In this document: piece after piece, positions 17,200 through 25,527 of the stretch | Position numbering within the stretch: the stretch's first letter is position 1 | Layout of the letters: each line of letters opens with the position of its first letter | Assembly: GCA_029210945.1 (NCBI GenBank) | Contig: JARGGH010000011.1 | Span: forward strand, 19,213 to 83,212 | Source of the DNA: Anaerolineales bacterium | Lineage (GTDB): Bacteria > Chloroflexota > Anaerolineae > Anaerolineales > E44-bin32 | DNA: 64,000 nucleotides | Direction: 5' to 3' | Notes under the pieces: model-generated | What the model was told of the DNA's origin: nothing | The model's input: the letters and a program-made list of their open reading frames with translations, nothing else | Databases searched by the model: none | Made by a program: the position numbers and the translations under genes

Positions 17200-18771
17200 A
17201 TGCCTACGGTAAACGTCGTATATGGTGAAGAAGAGCAAACCATTCAAGCCCAGCCGAATGAAATTCTTGGTGATGTGATCTCGAGGACCGGGCTTCCGCT
17301 CGAACAGCCCTGTGCAGGCCGGGGCACCTGCGGTATGTGCAAAGTCCTGGCCGAGAAAGGGCTCGCCGAGCCCGACGAGGTGGAGGCGAAACACCTCACC
17401 CCCGGCGAACTTGCCTTGAACAACCGCCTGGCCTGCCGGGCGCGTGTCCAGGACGATGTGCGTGTCATTCTCACACCGATCGTCGTCTATTCCAACAAGA
17501 TCTTCCGCACCAGCAATCGCTACAAGAAAACCGATACCCCGCTCGGGCTTGCGATCGATCTCGGCTCGACCACGGTCGCGGCGTTCTTGACCATGATGGA
17601 TGATGGTGAGGTTTGCACCGGAGCGGCCGGCCTCAACCAACAGACGATTTACGGAGCGGATGTGATTTCACGCTTGAGCGCGGCGAGCAGCGACCCCGCG
17701 GCTGCCGAACGGCTGCAGCGCCTGGCACTGGCCTCGATCAACCAGGCGGTCGACTCGCTCAAACTCTCCCAACGCATCCACGACCGAATCGGGCGCGTCA
17801 CGATCGTCGGAAATGTCGCCATGCACCATCTCCTGGCCCGACTCCCGATTGAGTCACTGGCCCGCATGCCATTTCAACCACACAGCAAAGCATCAATCCG
17901 CGATGCGGCCCACTTAATGGGCGGCATCTTCCCGGACGATGCGCTCGTCAGCTTACCGCCATTAATTGGCGGGTTCGTTGGATCGGACGCCCTCGCCTGC
18001 CTGGCATATTTCGGATTCGACCAGGCGGACGGTCCCATGGCGGCGATCGATCTGGGCACGAACGGCGAGGTGCTCGTGACGGATGGAAAACGCATCCTCA
18101 CCGCCTCGACCGCAGCAGGACCGGCCTTTGAAGGTGTCAACATCTCCCATGGCACGCGCGCCGTCGACGGCGCCATCACCCAGACTCGCATTCAAGATGG
18201 TCGTTTCCATCTGGAAACGATCGCCGACGAAGCGCCGGTCGGGATCACTGGCTCCGGCCTGCTGAGCATCGTCCACGAACTGCGCAAGACCGGTGTCATC
18301 GAGGTAAGCGGCCGCATCGTCGAGGACCATGCGGATTTCTCGTCCCGGATCGTCATGGGCGAGGATGGCTCCCGCAGCGTGCTGCTCACCGACGATGGCG
18401 AGATCCGTTTGACACAGTGGGACGTACGCGAACTGCAGAAAGCCAAAGGTGCCATCCGCGCTGCGATCGACATCCTGCTTGGTGAATTAGAGCTTGAGCC
18501 ATCCGACTTGAAGCGTTTCATCCTAACCGGCTCGTTTGGCGGTCAGGTAGATGTCGAAGCCGCCGTCGGGATCGGCATGCTGCCGCAGGTCCCCCATGAG
18601 ATCGTTGAGAACATCGCCAACGGAGCCGGTTTTGGTGCCGCAATATTCTTGAGCGACGAAGGTTTTGCACGCGGTGAAGCGATCGCGCAACAGGCCAAAC
18701 AAGTCGATCTCGATCTGGCGCCCGAGTTCAACACCCGCTATGTTAATTCGATGGCGTTGGGCGCCCCTTAA
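17200..18771 (+). CDS. [2Fe-2S]/ASKHA (DUF4445) corrinoid activation protein, RamA/RACo-like
   Basis: 523 aa. The N-terminal domain holds a [2Fe-2S] site, C38-x5-C44-x2-C47 with C79. From about residue 115 comes the ASKHA ATPase domain (LAIDLGSTTVAAFL, later AIDLGTNGEVL and a GITGSGLLSIV-type segment). Proteins of this family reduce inactive Co(II) corrinoid back to Co(I) using ATP. It is shorter than RACo of acetogens (about 630 aa), missing part of the linker region. It is the only activator seen for the two corrinoid proteins. GAGAGGG precedes the start; GntR copy 2 is 13 nt upstream. Confidence 0.9.
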   Translation: MPTVNVVYGEEEQTIQAQPNEILGDVISRTGLPLEQPCAGRGTCGMCKVLAEKGLAEPDEVEAKHLTPGELALNNRLACRARVQDDVRVILTPIVVYSNKIFRTSNRYKKTDTPLGLAIDLGSTTVAAFLTMMDDGEVCTGAAGLNQQTIYGADVISRLSAASSDPAAAERLQRLALASINQAVDSLKLSQRIHDRIGRVTIVGNVAMHHLLARLPIESLARMPFQPHSKASIRDAAHLMGGIFPDDALVSLPPLIGGFVGSDALACLAYFGFDQADGPMAAIDLGTNGEVLVTDGKRILTASTAAGPAFEGVNISHGTRAVDGAITQTRIQDGRFHLETIADEAPVGITGSGLLSIVHELRKTGVIEVSGRIVEDHADFSSRIVMGEDGSRSVLLTDDGEIRLTQWDVRELQKAKGAIRAAIDILLGELELEPSDLKRFILTGSFGGQVDVEAAVGIGMLPQVPHEIVENIANGAGFGAAIFLSDEGFARGEAIAQQAKQVDLDLAPEFNTRYVNSMALGAP

Positions 18772-18832
18772 GATTGATGTATACCGGATAGTCTCTCCAC
18801 TGCAGCAATAGCCAAAGGCGGAGGTTGTAAAC

Positions 18833-20281
18833 ATGATTCAGAGTCGCTTCTCACCTGTGTTGACCCCCGGTCTGCACGTCCTCTCCCCTCCCCAAATCGA
18901 AGAGATCCATCGTGCCACGCTCGAGGTGCTCCGGCGCACCGGTGTCATCGTACGCGTCGATGATATCCGGGCCAGGATGAAGGCAGCCGGGTGCTGGGTG
19001 GATGGTGAAAGGGTGTTCATCCCACCACACCTTGTCGAGTGGGCCATCCGGATCGCACCGAAGCGTGTCGTGCTTTGTGATCGCAATGGAGCGGCGCGCA
19101 TGCACCTTGAGGGTCGCAAGGGATATTACGGCACCGGATCGGACACGCCGTTCGTGATTGACCCCCGGTCCGGCGAGCGGCGCAAAGCCGTGCTCGACGA
19201 TATCCGCAATGTCGCCCGCCTCGTGGACGCCCTGGAGCATATTGACTTCCTGATGTGCATGGGTATCGCCTCCGATGTGACCGAATCGATCTCCGACATT
19301 CACCATTTCAAAGCGATGCTCGAGAACACGGAGAAGCCGATCATCTACACTGCCTGGAACCGTGACAACCTCGAAGGGATCATCGCCATGGCAGAAGCAG
19401 TGGCGGGCGGGGAGGAAGAACTCCGCCGCAAACCGTTCTGCGCACTTTACAGCGAACCGATTTCGCCGCTGACCCACGCTGAAGAGAGCGGCGAAAAGCT
19501 GCTCTACATCGCCGGCAAAGGCTTGCCGGTGGTGTACACACCCGGCATGCAGATCGGCGGAACCGCACCGGTCACACTCGCCGGCGCGCTCGTTCAGGCG
19601 AACGCCGAGCAGCTGAGCGGCTTATTGATCTGCCAGCTTATCCGTGAAGGCGCTCCCGTGATCTGTGGCGGTGGCATCCTGTTCATGGACATGACGCAAG
19701 GGCTGATCTCGTACGCTGCGCCCGAATTCATGCTCGCCATGACCGCATTCAGCGAGCTGTGCCATTACTATCAACTGCCCATTTTTAGTTTTTCTGGCTG
19801 CTCCGATTCGAAGATGTTCGACGAACAATCGGCGGCTGAGGGCGCGATCTGGATGATGCTCACTGCGTTAAGCGGCGGCAACCTCATCCACGATGTGGGC
19901 TACATCGAAAGTGGCCTGACCGCCTCCTACGACCAGATTACTGCGATGGACGAGATCGCAGGCCTGGTTAAACGGTTTATGGGCGGGGTTGAAGTCACGG
20001 AGGAGACGCTCGCCGTCGAGGTCATCGATCGTGTGGGACCGATGGGTCATTTCCTGGCCGATGACCACACCTTCGCTCATTTCCGCGAAAACTGGGTGCC
20101 CTCGCTCCTCGACCGCAGCACGTTTGCGGATTGGAAAGCCGACGGCGCTCAAAGTCTTCGTGAACGGGTTCGCGAGCGTGTGCTCAGCATCCTGGAACAC
20201 CATGAGCCCACCAAAATCTCGGACGGAATCTCCTCCAAGCTGGAAACGATCCTGGCTTCCGCCGAGGCCCGTGTGAGTTAG
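18833..20281 (+). CDS. MttB-superfamily methyltransferase D (non-pyrrolysine)
   Basis: 482 aa full-length MttB homologue with C323-S-D-S-K and H353-D-V-G-Y-I-E and no in-frame amber codon. GGAGG stands before the ATG. It follows the corrinoid activator by about 60 nt and has no corrinoid gene directly beside it, so it must use one of the two copies upstream or one elsewhere. Its substrate is probably another methylated amine; the set of four different copies implies a broad substrate range for the island. Confidence 0.93.
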   Translation: MIQSRFSPVLTPGLHVLSPPQIEEIHRATLEVLRRTGVIVRVDDIRARMKAAGCWVDGERVFIPPHLVEWAIRIAPKRVVLCDRNGAARMHLEGRKGYYGTGSDTPFVIDPRSGERRKAVLDDIRNVARLVDALEHIDFLMCMGIASDVTESISDIHHFKAMLENTEKPIIYTAWNRDNLEGIIAMAEAVAGGEEELRRKPFCALYSEPISPLTHAEESGEKLLYIAGKGLPVVYTPGMQIGGTAPVTLAGALVQANAEQLSGLLICQLIREGAPVICGGGILFMDMTQGLISYAAPEFMLAMTAFSELCHYYQLPIFSFSGCSDSKMFDEQSAAEGAIWMMLTALSGGNLIHDVGYIESGLTASYDQITAMDEIAGLVKRFMGGVEVTEETLAVEVIDRVGPMGHFLADDHTFAHFRENWVPSLLDRSTFADWKADGAQSLRERVRERVLSILEHHEPTKISDGISSKLETILASAEARVS

Positions 20282-20306
20282 AAAGCGACGTCCTGGGAGG
20301 TCATCC

Positions 20307-20798
20307 GTGAAGAAGACGCAGCCCATTCGCGCGCTTGAAGCCAAAGGGGTCTGCTTCGAAACCCTGGAGCAATCGCAGAAGGAATACACCGCGCAGGGAG
20401 TCGCCGCCGACCTGGGTGTGGAAACAGCCCGGGTTCTCAAAGCGATGCTTGTTCGGTTCACCCGCCCCGAACGGCCGAGCCCCGGCGGGAACTTTGCGAT
20501 GTTCGTCACACCGGGTGACCGCCGCCTGAGCATGAAGAAGGTCGCAGAAACGCTGGGCGATAAAAATGCCGATCTGGCCAGCGAGCGCGATGTCGAGCGC
20601 ATCAGCGGTTTCCAAGTCGGCTCAGTTTCCGTCCTCGGTCTGCGGCGCGATGACACCCCAACCTATTTCGACGAACACGTTCTGGAACTGGACCAGGTTA
20701 TCATCAGCGCTGGTCGGCCGGATCTCGGCATCCAGCTTGCTCCCTCGGCACTGATCGAGGCGATCGACTCGCCGGAGATCGGCAATTTCTGCGAATGA
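20307..20798 (+). CDS. ybaK: YbaK/EbsC-type aminoacyl-tRNA deacylase
   Basis: 163 aa YbaK/ProX-like editing domain, which removes wrongly attached amino acids (Cys or others) from tRNA-Pro. The family's start (RALEAKGVCFETLE), a GVAADLGVETARVLKAMLV-like helix, and the GDRRLSMKKVAE segment with the conserved lysines are present. GTG start with GGGAGG upstream. It lies 25 nt behind MttB-D and 18 nt before the EamA gene, so it is co-transcribed with the island, although no link of its function to methyl transfer is evident. Confidence 0.85.
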   Translation: MKKTQPIRALEAKGVCFETLEQSQKEYTAQGVAADLGVETARVLKAMLVRFTRPERPSPGGNFAMFVTPGDRRLSMKKVAETLGDKNADLASERDVERISGFQVGSVSVLGLRRDDTPTYFDEHVLELDQVIISAGRPDLGIQLAPSALIEAIDSPEIGNFCE

Positions 20799-20816
20799 AT
20801 CTCAAATTAATCAGGG

Positions 20817-21752
20817 ATGGTGACACACACAATGGATGAAGCACTAAAATCAAGGTTGGTCGGACTGGCGCTTGTCGTCCTGGCCACCGCCTGCTGGTCC
20901 ACCTCCGGTATATTCATCAATTGGATCGTGGATGGCAGCGGGATTTCGCCGGTCGGGCTGGCTTTCTGGCGCGATATCACGACCTTCACATTTCTCCTGG
21001 CCGGGCTGGCAATATTTCGTCCTGAGCTGCTGCGTATCAAACGCAAAGATATCCCCTGGATCGCCGCAATGGGAGCGATCAGCATCGGGTTGTTCCATGT
21101 CTTATGGAACACGGCGGTGCTTGTCAATGGAGTCTCCGTCGCGACCGTGATCCAGTGCAACGCCCCGATCTTCGTGACGATTATGGCGTGGGTCTTATGG
21201 CGTGAACCGCTCACGCCCTTGAAGATCCTGGCGATCTTGATCGCCGGCGTCGGCATCGTGCTGATCGCCCGACTCGACAACCTGGCACAATCGGACATCA
21301 CCCTTTATGGCCTGGTCATCGCGCTTCTTTCGGCAATCGCCTACGGTTCATTCAGCCTATTCGGGAAGAAACTTTCCGCGTCCTACAGTTCGTGGACGAT
21401 TCTGCTCTACGTGTTTGGGTTCGCCTCACTGGCGCTGCTCCCCTTTCAGATTGCGGGGCGCAGCGCTCCCTGGCCGGTTCCCACGAAGACGCTCCTATCC
21501 TTCCTGGCGTTGGTCCTGTTCACGACGATCAGCGGCTTCGGGCTCTATACGTCCGGCTTGCGGAGGTTGCAGGCGAGTATCGCTTCGATCACCTCCAACA
21601 CGGAGGTCCCTTTCGCCGCAGCGCTCTCCTATTTCATATTGGGTGAACGTCTGGACCTGCTGCAGGTGGTCGGCGCGATCCTCGTCGTCGGCGGCGTCGT
21701 GCTCGTCTCTTTGTCGCGCCGCAAGGCTGTCAAACCGCCGGTAGCGGCCTAA
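20817..21752 (+). CDS. EamA (DMT superfamily) transporter
   Basis: 311 aa with about ten hydrophobic helices in two EamA repeats: the first with the ACWSTSGIFINWI and IQCNAPIF segments, the second with TSNTEVPFAAALSYFILGE. Drug/metabolite transporters of this kind usually export amino acids or related metabolites. ATG at 20817 is used; ATG at 20832 is equally possible, as neither has a clear ribosome site. It ends 10 nt before the second HyuA-like gene, so it may export a product of this pathway (inference). Confidence 0.9.
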   Translation: MVTHTMDEALKSRLVGLALVVLATACWSTSGIFINWIVDGSGISPVGLAFWRDITTFTFLLAGLAIFRPELLRIKRKDIPWIAAMGAISIGLFHVLWNTAVLVNGVSVATVIQCNAPIFVTIMAWVLWREPLTPLKILAILIAGVGIVLIARLDNLAQSDITLYGLVIALLSAIAYGSFSLFGKKLSASYSSWTILLYVFGFASLALLPFQIAGRSAPWPVPTKTLLSFLALVLFTTISGFGLYTSGLRRLQASIASITSNTEVPFAAALSYFILGERLDLLQVVGAILVVGGVVLVSLSRRKAVKPPVAA

Positions 21753-21762
21753 AAGCGAGGCG

Positions 21763-23742
21763 ATGATGACCGATTGGGTGTTGGGTATCGATACCGGCGG
21801 AACGTATACCGATGGCGTGCTGCTCGACTTCCAAACGCGTGAGGTCTTGCGGACGACCAAAACGGTGACGACTCACCACAACCTTCAGCAATGCATCCTG
21901 CGGGCGCTGGATGCCATCCTCCCGGACGATCCGGCTGCAATTAAGGTGGTCTCCATTTCAACGACGCTGGCGACAAACGCCATCGCCGAGGGGAAGGGGC
22001 GCCCGGTGGCCTTACTCTTGATGGGCTATGACCCGGAACTCATCCAGCGCTTTGCATTCGCCTCAAATTTTGCAACCGGCCGCTTCGAGTACCTGCAGGG
22101 CGGCCATACGCTCGCCGGCGAGGAAGCCGCGCCGCTTGATCTCGAGACGCTCAAGGAAATCGTGCAGCGCTATGAACAGGAAGTCGAGGCGTTCGCCGTC
22201 TCGGGCTATTTCAGCCCGTTCAACCCTGAGCACGAACTGCGTGCCGGGGCAGCGATATCAGACCTCGTCGACGCTCCGGTCGTTATGGGGCATCAACTTT
22301 CGAGCCGGCTGAATTCAGTCCAACGGGCTGCAACTGCGTCGCTGAACGCCTCGCTGCTCTCTATCCTGCAGCACTTTATCCAGTCCATGCACGCCGCGCT
22401 GCGGGACCGCAGCATCGACGCGCCGCTGATGATCATGCGCGGTGACGGCGCGTTGATGAACGGTGCGGTTGCCAGCCAGCGTCCCGTCGAAACGGTGCAT
22501 TCCGGCCCCGCCGCAAGCGCGATCGGCGCACGGTTTCTCGCCCAACAGGAGAACGCCCTGGTCGTCGACATCGGCGGTACAACCACAGACCTGGCGATCA
22601 TCGACAACGGGCGCGTCAACATTTCGGAACGCGGCACATCGGTCGGTGCGTACAGCACAGCCATCCGCGCCGCGCAGGTCCGTTCCATCGGATTGGGCGG
22701 TGACAGCCTGCTCGACATAAGCGTAGAGGATCGCCTGCTCATCGGCCCATCCCGCGTCATGCCGATCGCCTATCTCGCACACCAAGACGAATTCGTCGCA
22801 ACAAGCATCCGAAGCCTCGCGTCGGGAACGACGCGAACGCCATCGGGGGACCACCTGCATTATTGGTACCTGAACCGCGAACCCGAAAAATCGCTCGACA
22901 ACCCCCGTTCACAACGCCTGATCGAGATGCTGCGCGAGCACCCACTGCCGCTGCCGACAATCCTCAAGCGCCTGAACGTCTTGCATCCCATCCAATTGGG
23001 TGGTACCGCGTTGATCCGCGAGGAGATCATCGGTCGGGCAGCCCTGACCCCCACCGATCTGCTGCACGTGAGCGGTGAATACGCTCCCTGGGACCGTGAA
23101 GCGGCCGAGATTGCCGCCCGGTTTTTCGCCCGTCTGAGACAAATCTCTCTTGATGAACTTGGCGCGCTTGTCAAACGGCTGATCAGTGAGCGCATCATGG
23201 AAGAAGTGATCACCTTCATTACCGGACAACCGATCGACCGCAGCAGATACATCTCAAAGCCGCACGCCCTGGGTGAATGGCTGGTTGAGGAGAGCCTCTA
23301 TGCCCGGAATCCTTATCTCGGATGCAGCCTCCAACTCAAGATCCCGATCATCGGCATCGGCGCTCCGGCTGGGATTTATCTCCCTGCCGTCGCACGCCTA
23401 TTAGGGACCGAACTTATCCTCCCTGAGCATTACGAGGTGGCAAATGCTGTCGGTGCGGTCGCCGGCAGTGTCATGAGTATCCACGAAGCATGGGTGCTCC
23501 CGGTCATGCGCGGGATGAACCTGACCGGTTTCTATGTCCAGAGCAGCGATGAACGTAAACGCTTCGCCCGAGTTGAACCAGCGATCGAGTACGCTGAGAA
23601 GAGACTTGAGAGCCTTGCCCGCGAGGAAGCGCTGCGGGCCGGGGCGGAAGATATCCATGTCGAGGTTGAGCGGCTTAACGAAGGGGCCGAAAGCTACCGC
23701 ATGCGTGCGACCGCGATCGGCACCCCGAAGCTCGGCGAATAA
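21763..23742 (+). CDS. hydantoinase/oxoprolinase (HyuA-like) ASKHA-fold protein, copy 2
   Basis: 659 aa, a paralogue of the protein at 14518 with the same motifs in the same places: LGIDTGGTYTDGVLLD at the N-terminus, SGPAASAIG and VDIGGTTTDLAII in the middle, and IPIIGIGAPAG plus HYEVANAVGAVAGSVM near the end. GAGGCG precedes ATGATG. As with copy 1, no HyuB partner is present. It closes the island; the next genes are on the other strand and unrelated. Two copies with conserved nucleotide sites suggest two ATP-using steps or two substrates. Confidence 0.85.
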   Translation: MMTDWVLGIDTGGTYTDGVLLDFQTREVLRTTKTVTTHHNLQQCILRALDAILPDDPAAIKVVSISTTLATNAIAEGKGRPVALLLMGYDPELIQRFAFASNFATGRFEYLQGGHTLAGEEAAPLDLETLKEIVQRYEQEVEAFAVSGYFSPFNPEHELRAGAAISDLVDAPVVMGHQLSSRLNSVQRAATASLNASLLSILQHFIQSMHAALRDRSIDAPLMIMRGDGALMNGAVASQRPVETVHSGPAASAIGARFLAQQENALVVDIGGTTTDLAIIDNGRVNISERGTSVGAYSTAIRAAQVRSIGLGGDSLLDISVEDRLLIGPSRVMPIAYLAHQDEFVATSIRSLASGTTRTPSGDHLHYWYLNREPEKSLDNPRSQRLIEMLREHPLPLPTILKRLNVLHPIQLGGTALIREEIIGRAALTPTDLLHVSGEYAPWDREAAEIAARFFARLRQISLDELGALVKRLISERIMEEVITFITGQPIDRSRYISKPHALGEWLVEESLYARNPYLGCSLQLKIPIIGIGAPAGIYLPAVARLLGTELILPEHYEVANAVGAVAGSVMSIHEAWVLPVMRGMNLTGFYVQSSDERKRFARVEPAIEYAEKRLESLAREEALRAGAEDIHVEVERLNEGAESYRMRATAIGTPKLGE

Positions 23743-23832
23743 ACGGTCCCACAGCCGCAGCCGATCCACCAGAACACGTCACATTCTGGCGCCTGCCAGT
23801 TTACGCTTCGTAGACATCTTCGGTGGACAGGT

Positions 23833-24324
23833 TCATTCCACCGATTCACCTTTCAGCTGCTGCGCTTCTCGAAGATCCATGAAGAGAACCGCGGCGACGC
23901 CGGTCACCGCACCGGCCACAGCGCCCACCAACGAGCCTCCCAGAATGCCGGTCATCGCCAGAAGCCAGGCCAGCGCGTTGATCACGATCCACCAGCCCGC
24001 CCGCGGCAGTCCGCCGCGCAGAACCAGCCACTGCGCCGCACCAAGCGTGATGCCGATCGGCAGCCCGGCCCAATCCCGCAGTTCAATCGGTATCCAGAAG
24101 ATGACCAGCAGATGACCGGCCGCCCACCCGACCATGCTCGCGACGACCCATCGGTAGCTTTTCTCCAACCGCGACCGGATAAAAAGCCACTGGCTGGCGC
24201 CCAGCGCCAGGCCGACCCACAATTCGTCCAACAACACCCAGCCTACGAGCCAGCCTAACGTTGTCAGAAGCACCCATGAAATCCAGGCGGTCCAGTTGAA
24301 CGAATAACCTCGCTCCTCACGCAT
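23833..24324 (-). CDS. small integral membrane protein with repeated G..QWL..R motif
   Basis: 163 aa, about five hydrophobic segments. Two internal repeats read ALGASQWLFIRSRL and TLGAAQWLVLRGGL, each at the end of a helix, so the protein may have arisen by duplication of a two-helix unit. No known enzymatic motif. The gene stands alone between the methyl island and the nitroreductase-like gene. A CGGTGGA...TCCACCG hairpin (23820-23842) overlaps its end. Function unknown; the reading frame is supported by clear membrane topology and strand context. Confidence 0.7.
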   Translation of the reverse strand: MREERGYSFNWTAWISWVLLTTLGWLVGWVLLDELWVGLALGASQWLFIRSRLEKSYRWVVASMVGWAAGHLLVIFWIPIELRDWAGLPIGITLGAAQWLVLRGGLPRAGWWIVINALAWLLAMTGILGGSLVGAVAGAVTGVAAVLFMDLREAQQLKGESVE

Positions 24325-24377
24325 GCTGATCCTCTATAGATTCGCTTATCGTCGGCTCTTCAATCAAAGGTTTTTGT

Positions 24378-24839
24378 TTACCCCTCAGCCCTGATCGCGG
24401 CGAGCGTCAGGCCCCGGGCGTAATCTCTCAGTTCATTTTCATCCGGAGCAGAGGAGAGGCCATCGAAGCGGAGGATCGCACCGATCATCACGGGGTTCTT
24501 ATCTAATCGATAGCGGATGAATTCAAAAACCTTCTCAGGTTCCTCGATTGGCTCCGCCCGGCCGCGGATGGTTTTGCGGCCGATCTGCAGCGACACGTTC
24601 GGGTCGGCAACCAGGTTTTTATACCAGTCTGCGCTCGCTCCACGCATGGATCCAACATAGTACGCGCCTCGATAACGTTCATACTGCAGAGGGGTCGTGC
24701 GCGGTATTCCGGTCTTGCGCCCGGTGGTGGTCAGCAACATCACCTTGCGTCCGAGCAGCGCTCCGAGACCAAGGCGGTAGAAGAAGAGTGGCGGCCTGGA
24801 CAGCAAGCGCAGCAGCCAGCGTGGATAATTCCCGGTCAT
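24378..24839 (-). CDS. nitroreductase/deazaflavin-dependent oxidoreductase family protein (DDN-like)
   Basis: 153 aa. The pattern of a basic N-terminus, LLTTTGRKTGIPRTTPL, a 'YVGSMRGASADWYKNLVADP' stretch and VSLQIGRKTIRGRAEP identifies the DUF385/DDN family of F420H2-dependent reductases. Start ATG 24839 overlaps the stop of the upstream gene (ATGA) and has GAGGTGG before it; a GTG two codons earlier is less likely. The substrate cannot be told. If the cofactor is F420, the organism should carry F420 biosynthesis genes elsewhere. Confidence 0.85.
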   Translation of the reverse strand: MTGNYPRWLLRLLSRPPLFFYRLGLGALLGRKVMLLTTTGRKTGIPRTTPLQYERYRGAYYVGSMRGASADWYKNLVADPNVSLQIGRKTIRGRAEPIEEPEKVFEFIRYRLDKNPVMIGAILRFDGLSSAPDENELRDYARGLTLAAIRAEG

Positions 24840-25441
24840 TCCCACCTCAACTTCCTGCTTCCGACCATCTGGATCTCAGTCAGGAATGTGCTCGCACTCG
24901 ATGGGTTCGACAGGCGATGGATCTGCAAATGGCTGTACTCGGGCTTCCTGAACAGATCAGGATATTCACGCCGGCGTCTTTGATAGGTCATCAGCACCCA
25001 GAGCAGAATTGAATCGCGGCTCAGAAACGTTTTCCGGAAGGACTCGCGATTACCGGCGAACAGCTCGGCGCGCGCGATAAGGCGCGTTACGCTGCGCCGC
25101 AGCGCTCGCCCGAAGACCACCGCGAATGAATAATCCAGCCAGACGATGGCCGTCGCCCGCCGCCAGGTAATGTCACGGACCACGCCGTAGTTGCCATCGA
25201 TGACCCATCGTTCGCTGTCCGTCGCCTCCCGAACCCGGGCGCGAAACTCCTCCTCAGGACGTTCCTGCCAATTAGGCAGCCAGTGCAGTTGGTCCAGTTC
25301 GATATGGGGTGCATTCATCCGCATGGCCAGGTCCGCAGCGAACGTCGTCTTCCCCGAGCAGCTTGTCCCGATGACAACCGTGCGGATCAGGTTGTTGATG
25401 TCTCCAACGTGTAGATGAGATCTTTCGCCCGTCATCGCCAT
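24836..25441 (-). CDS. P-loop nucleotide kinase-like protein (FlaR/adenylate kinase-like)
   Basis: 201 aa. Walker A GTSCSGKTT at about residues 25-33, then HIELDQLHWLPNW and RWVIDGNYG, which together are typical of the 'topology modulation'/FlaR-like kinase family related to adenylate kinases. The natural substrate is not known. Start at ATG 25441, with another ATG two codons in. It overlaps the following nitroreductase-like gene by 4 nt, so the pair form a small operon on the minus strand. Confidence 0.8.
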   Translation of the reverse strand: MAMTGERSHLHVGDINNLIRTVVIGTSCSGKTTFAADLAMRMNAPHIELDQLHWLPNWQERPEEEFRARVREATDSERWVIDGNYGVVRDITWRRATAIVWLDYSFAVVFGRALRRSVTRLIARAELFAGNRESFRKTFLSRDSILLWVLMTYQRRRREYPDLFRKPEYSHLQIHRLSNPSSASTFLTEIQMVGSRKLRWE

Positions 25442-25455
25442 GGACTCATATCATC

Positions 25456-25488
25456 AAACGAGGAGACACAGCTCGTATCTCCTCGTTT
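25456..25488 (-). terminator. hairpin behind bacterioferritin gene
   Basis: Perfect 11-bp arms AAACGAGGAGA and TCTCCTCGTTT around an 11-nt loop. On the minus strand it lies about 40 nt after the bacterioferritin stop and before the kinase-like gene, with only a short T run. Likely a terminator for bfr. Confidence 0.6.
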
Positions 25489-25527
25489 CAATCCCGCTTG
25501 TTTATTTGGGTGGCGCGGATTCTTTCT

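Noticed and set aside
3230..20281. Pyrrolysine use in the MttB homologues
   Set aside because: All four genes are open over their full length with no in-frame TAG, and no pylTSBCD genes are seen, so they are non-pyrrolysine members.
14518..23742. Complete N-methylhydantoinase (HyuAB) pathway
   Set aside because: Only HyuA-like proteins are present; no HyuB, carbamoylase or racemase gene was found.
23820..23842. CGGTGGA...TCCACCG hairpin as terminator of the methyl island
   Set aside because: Only 7-bp arms and no T-tract in either direction; it also overlaps the end of the opposite gene.
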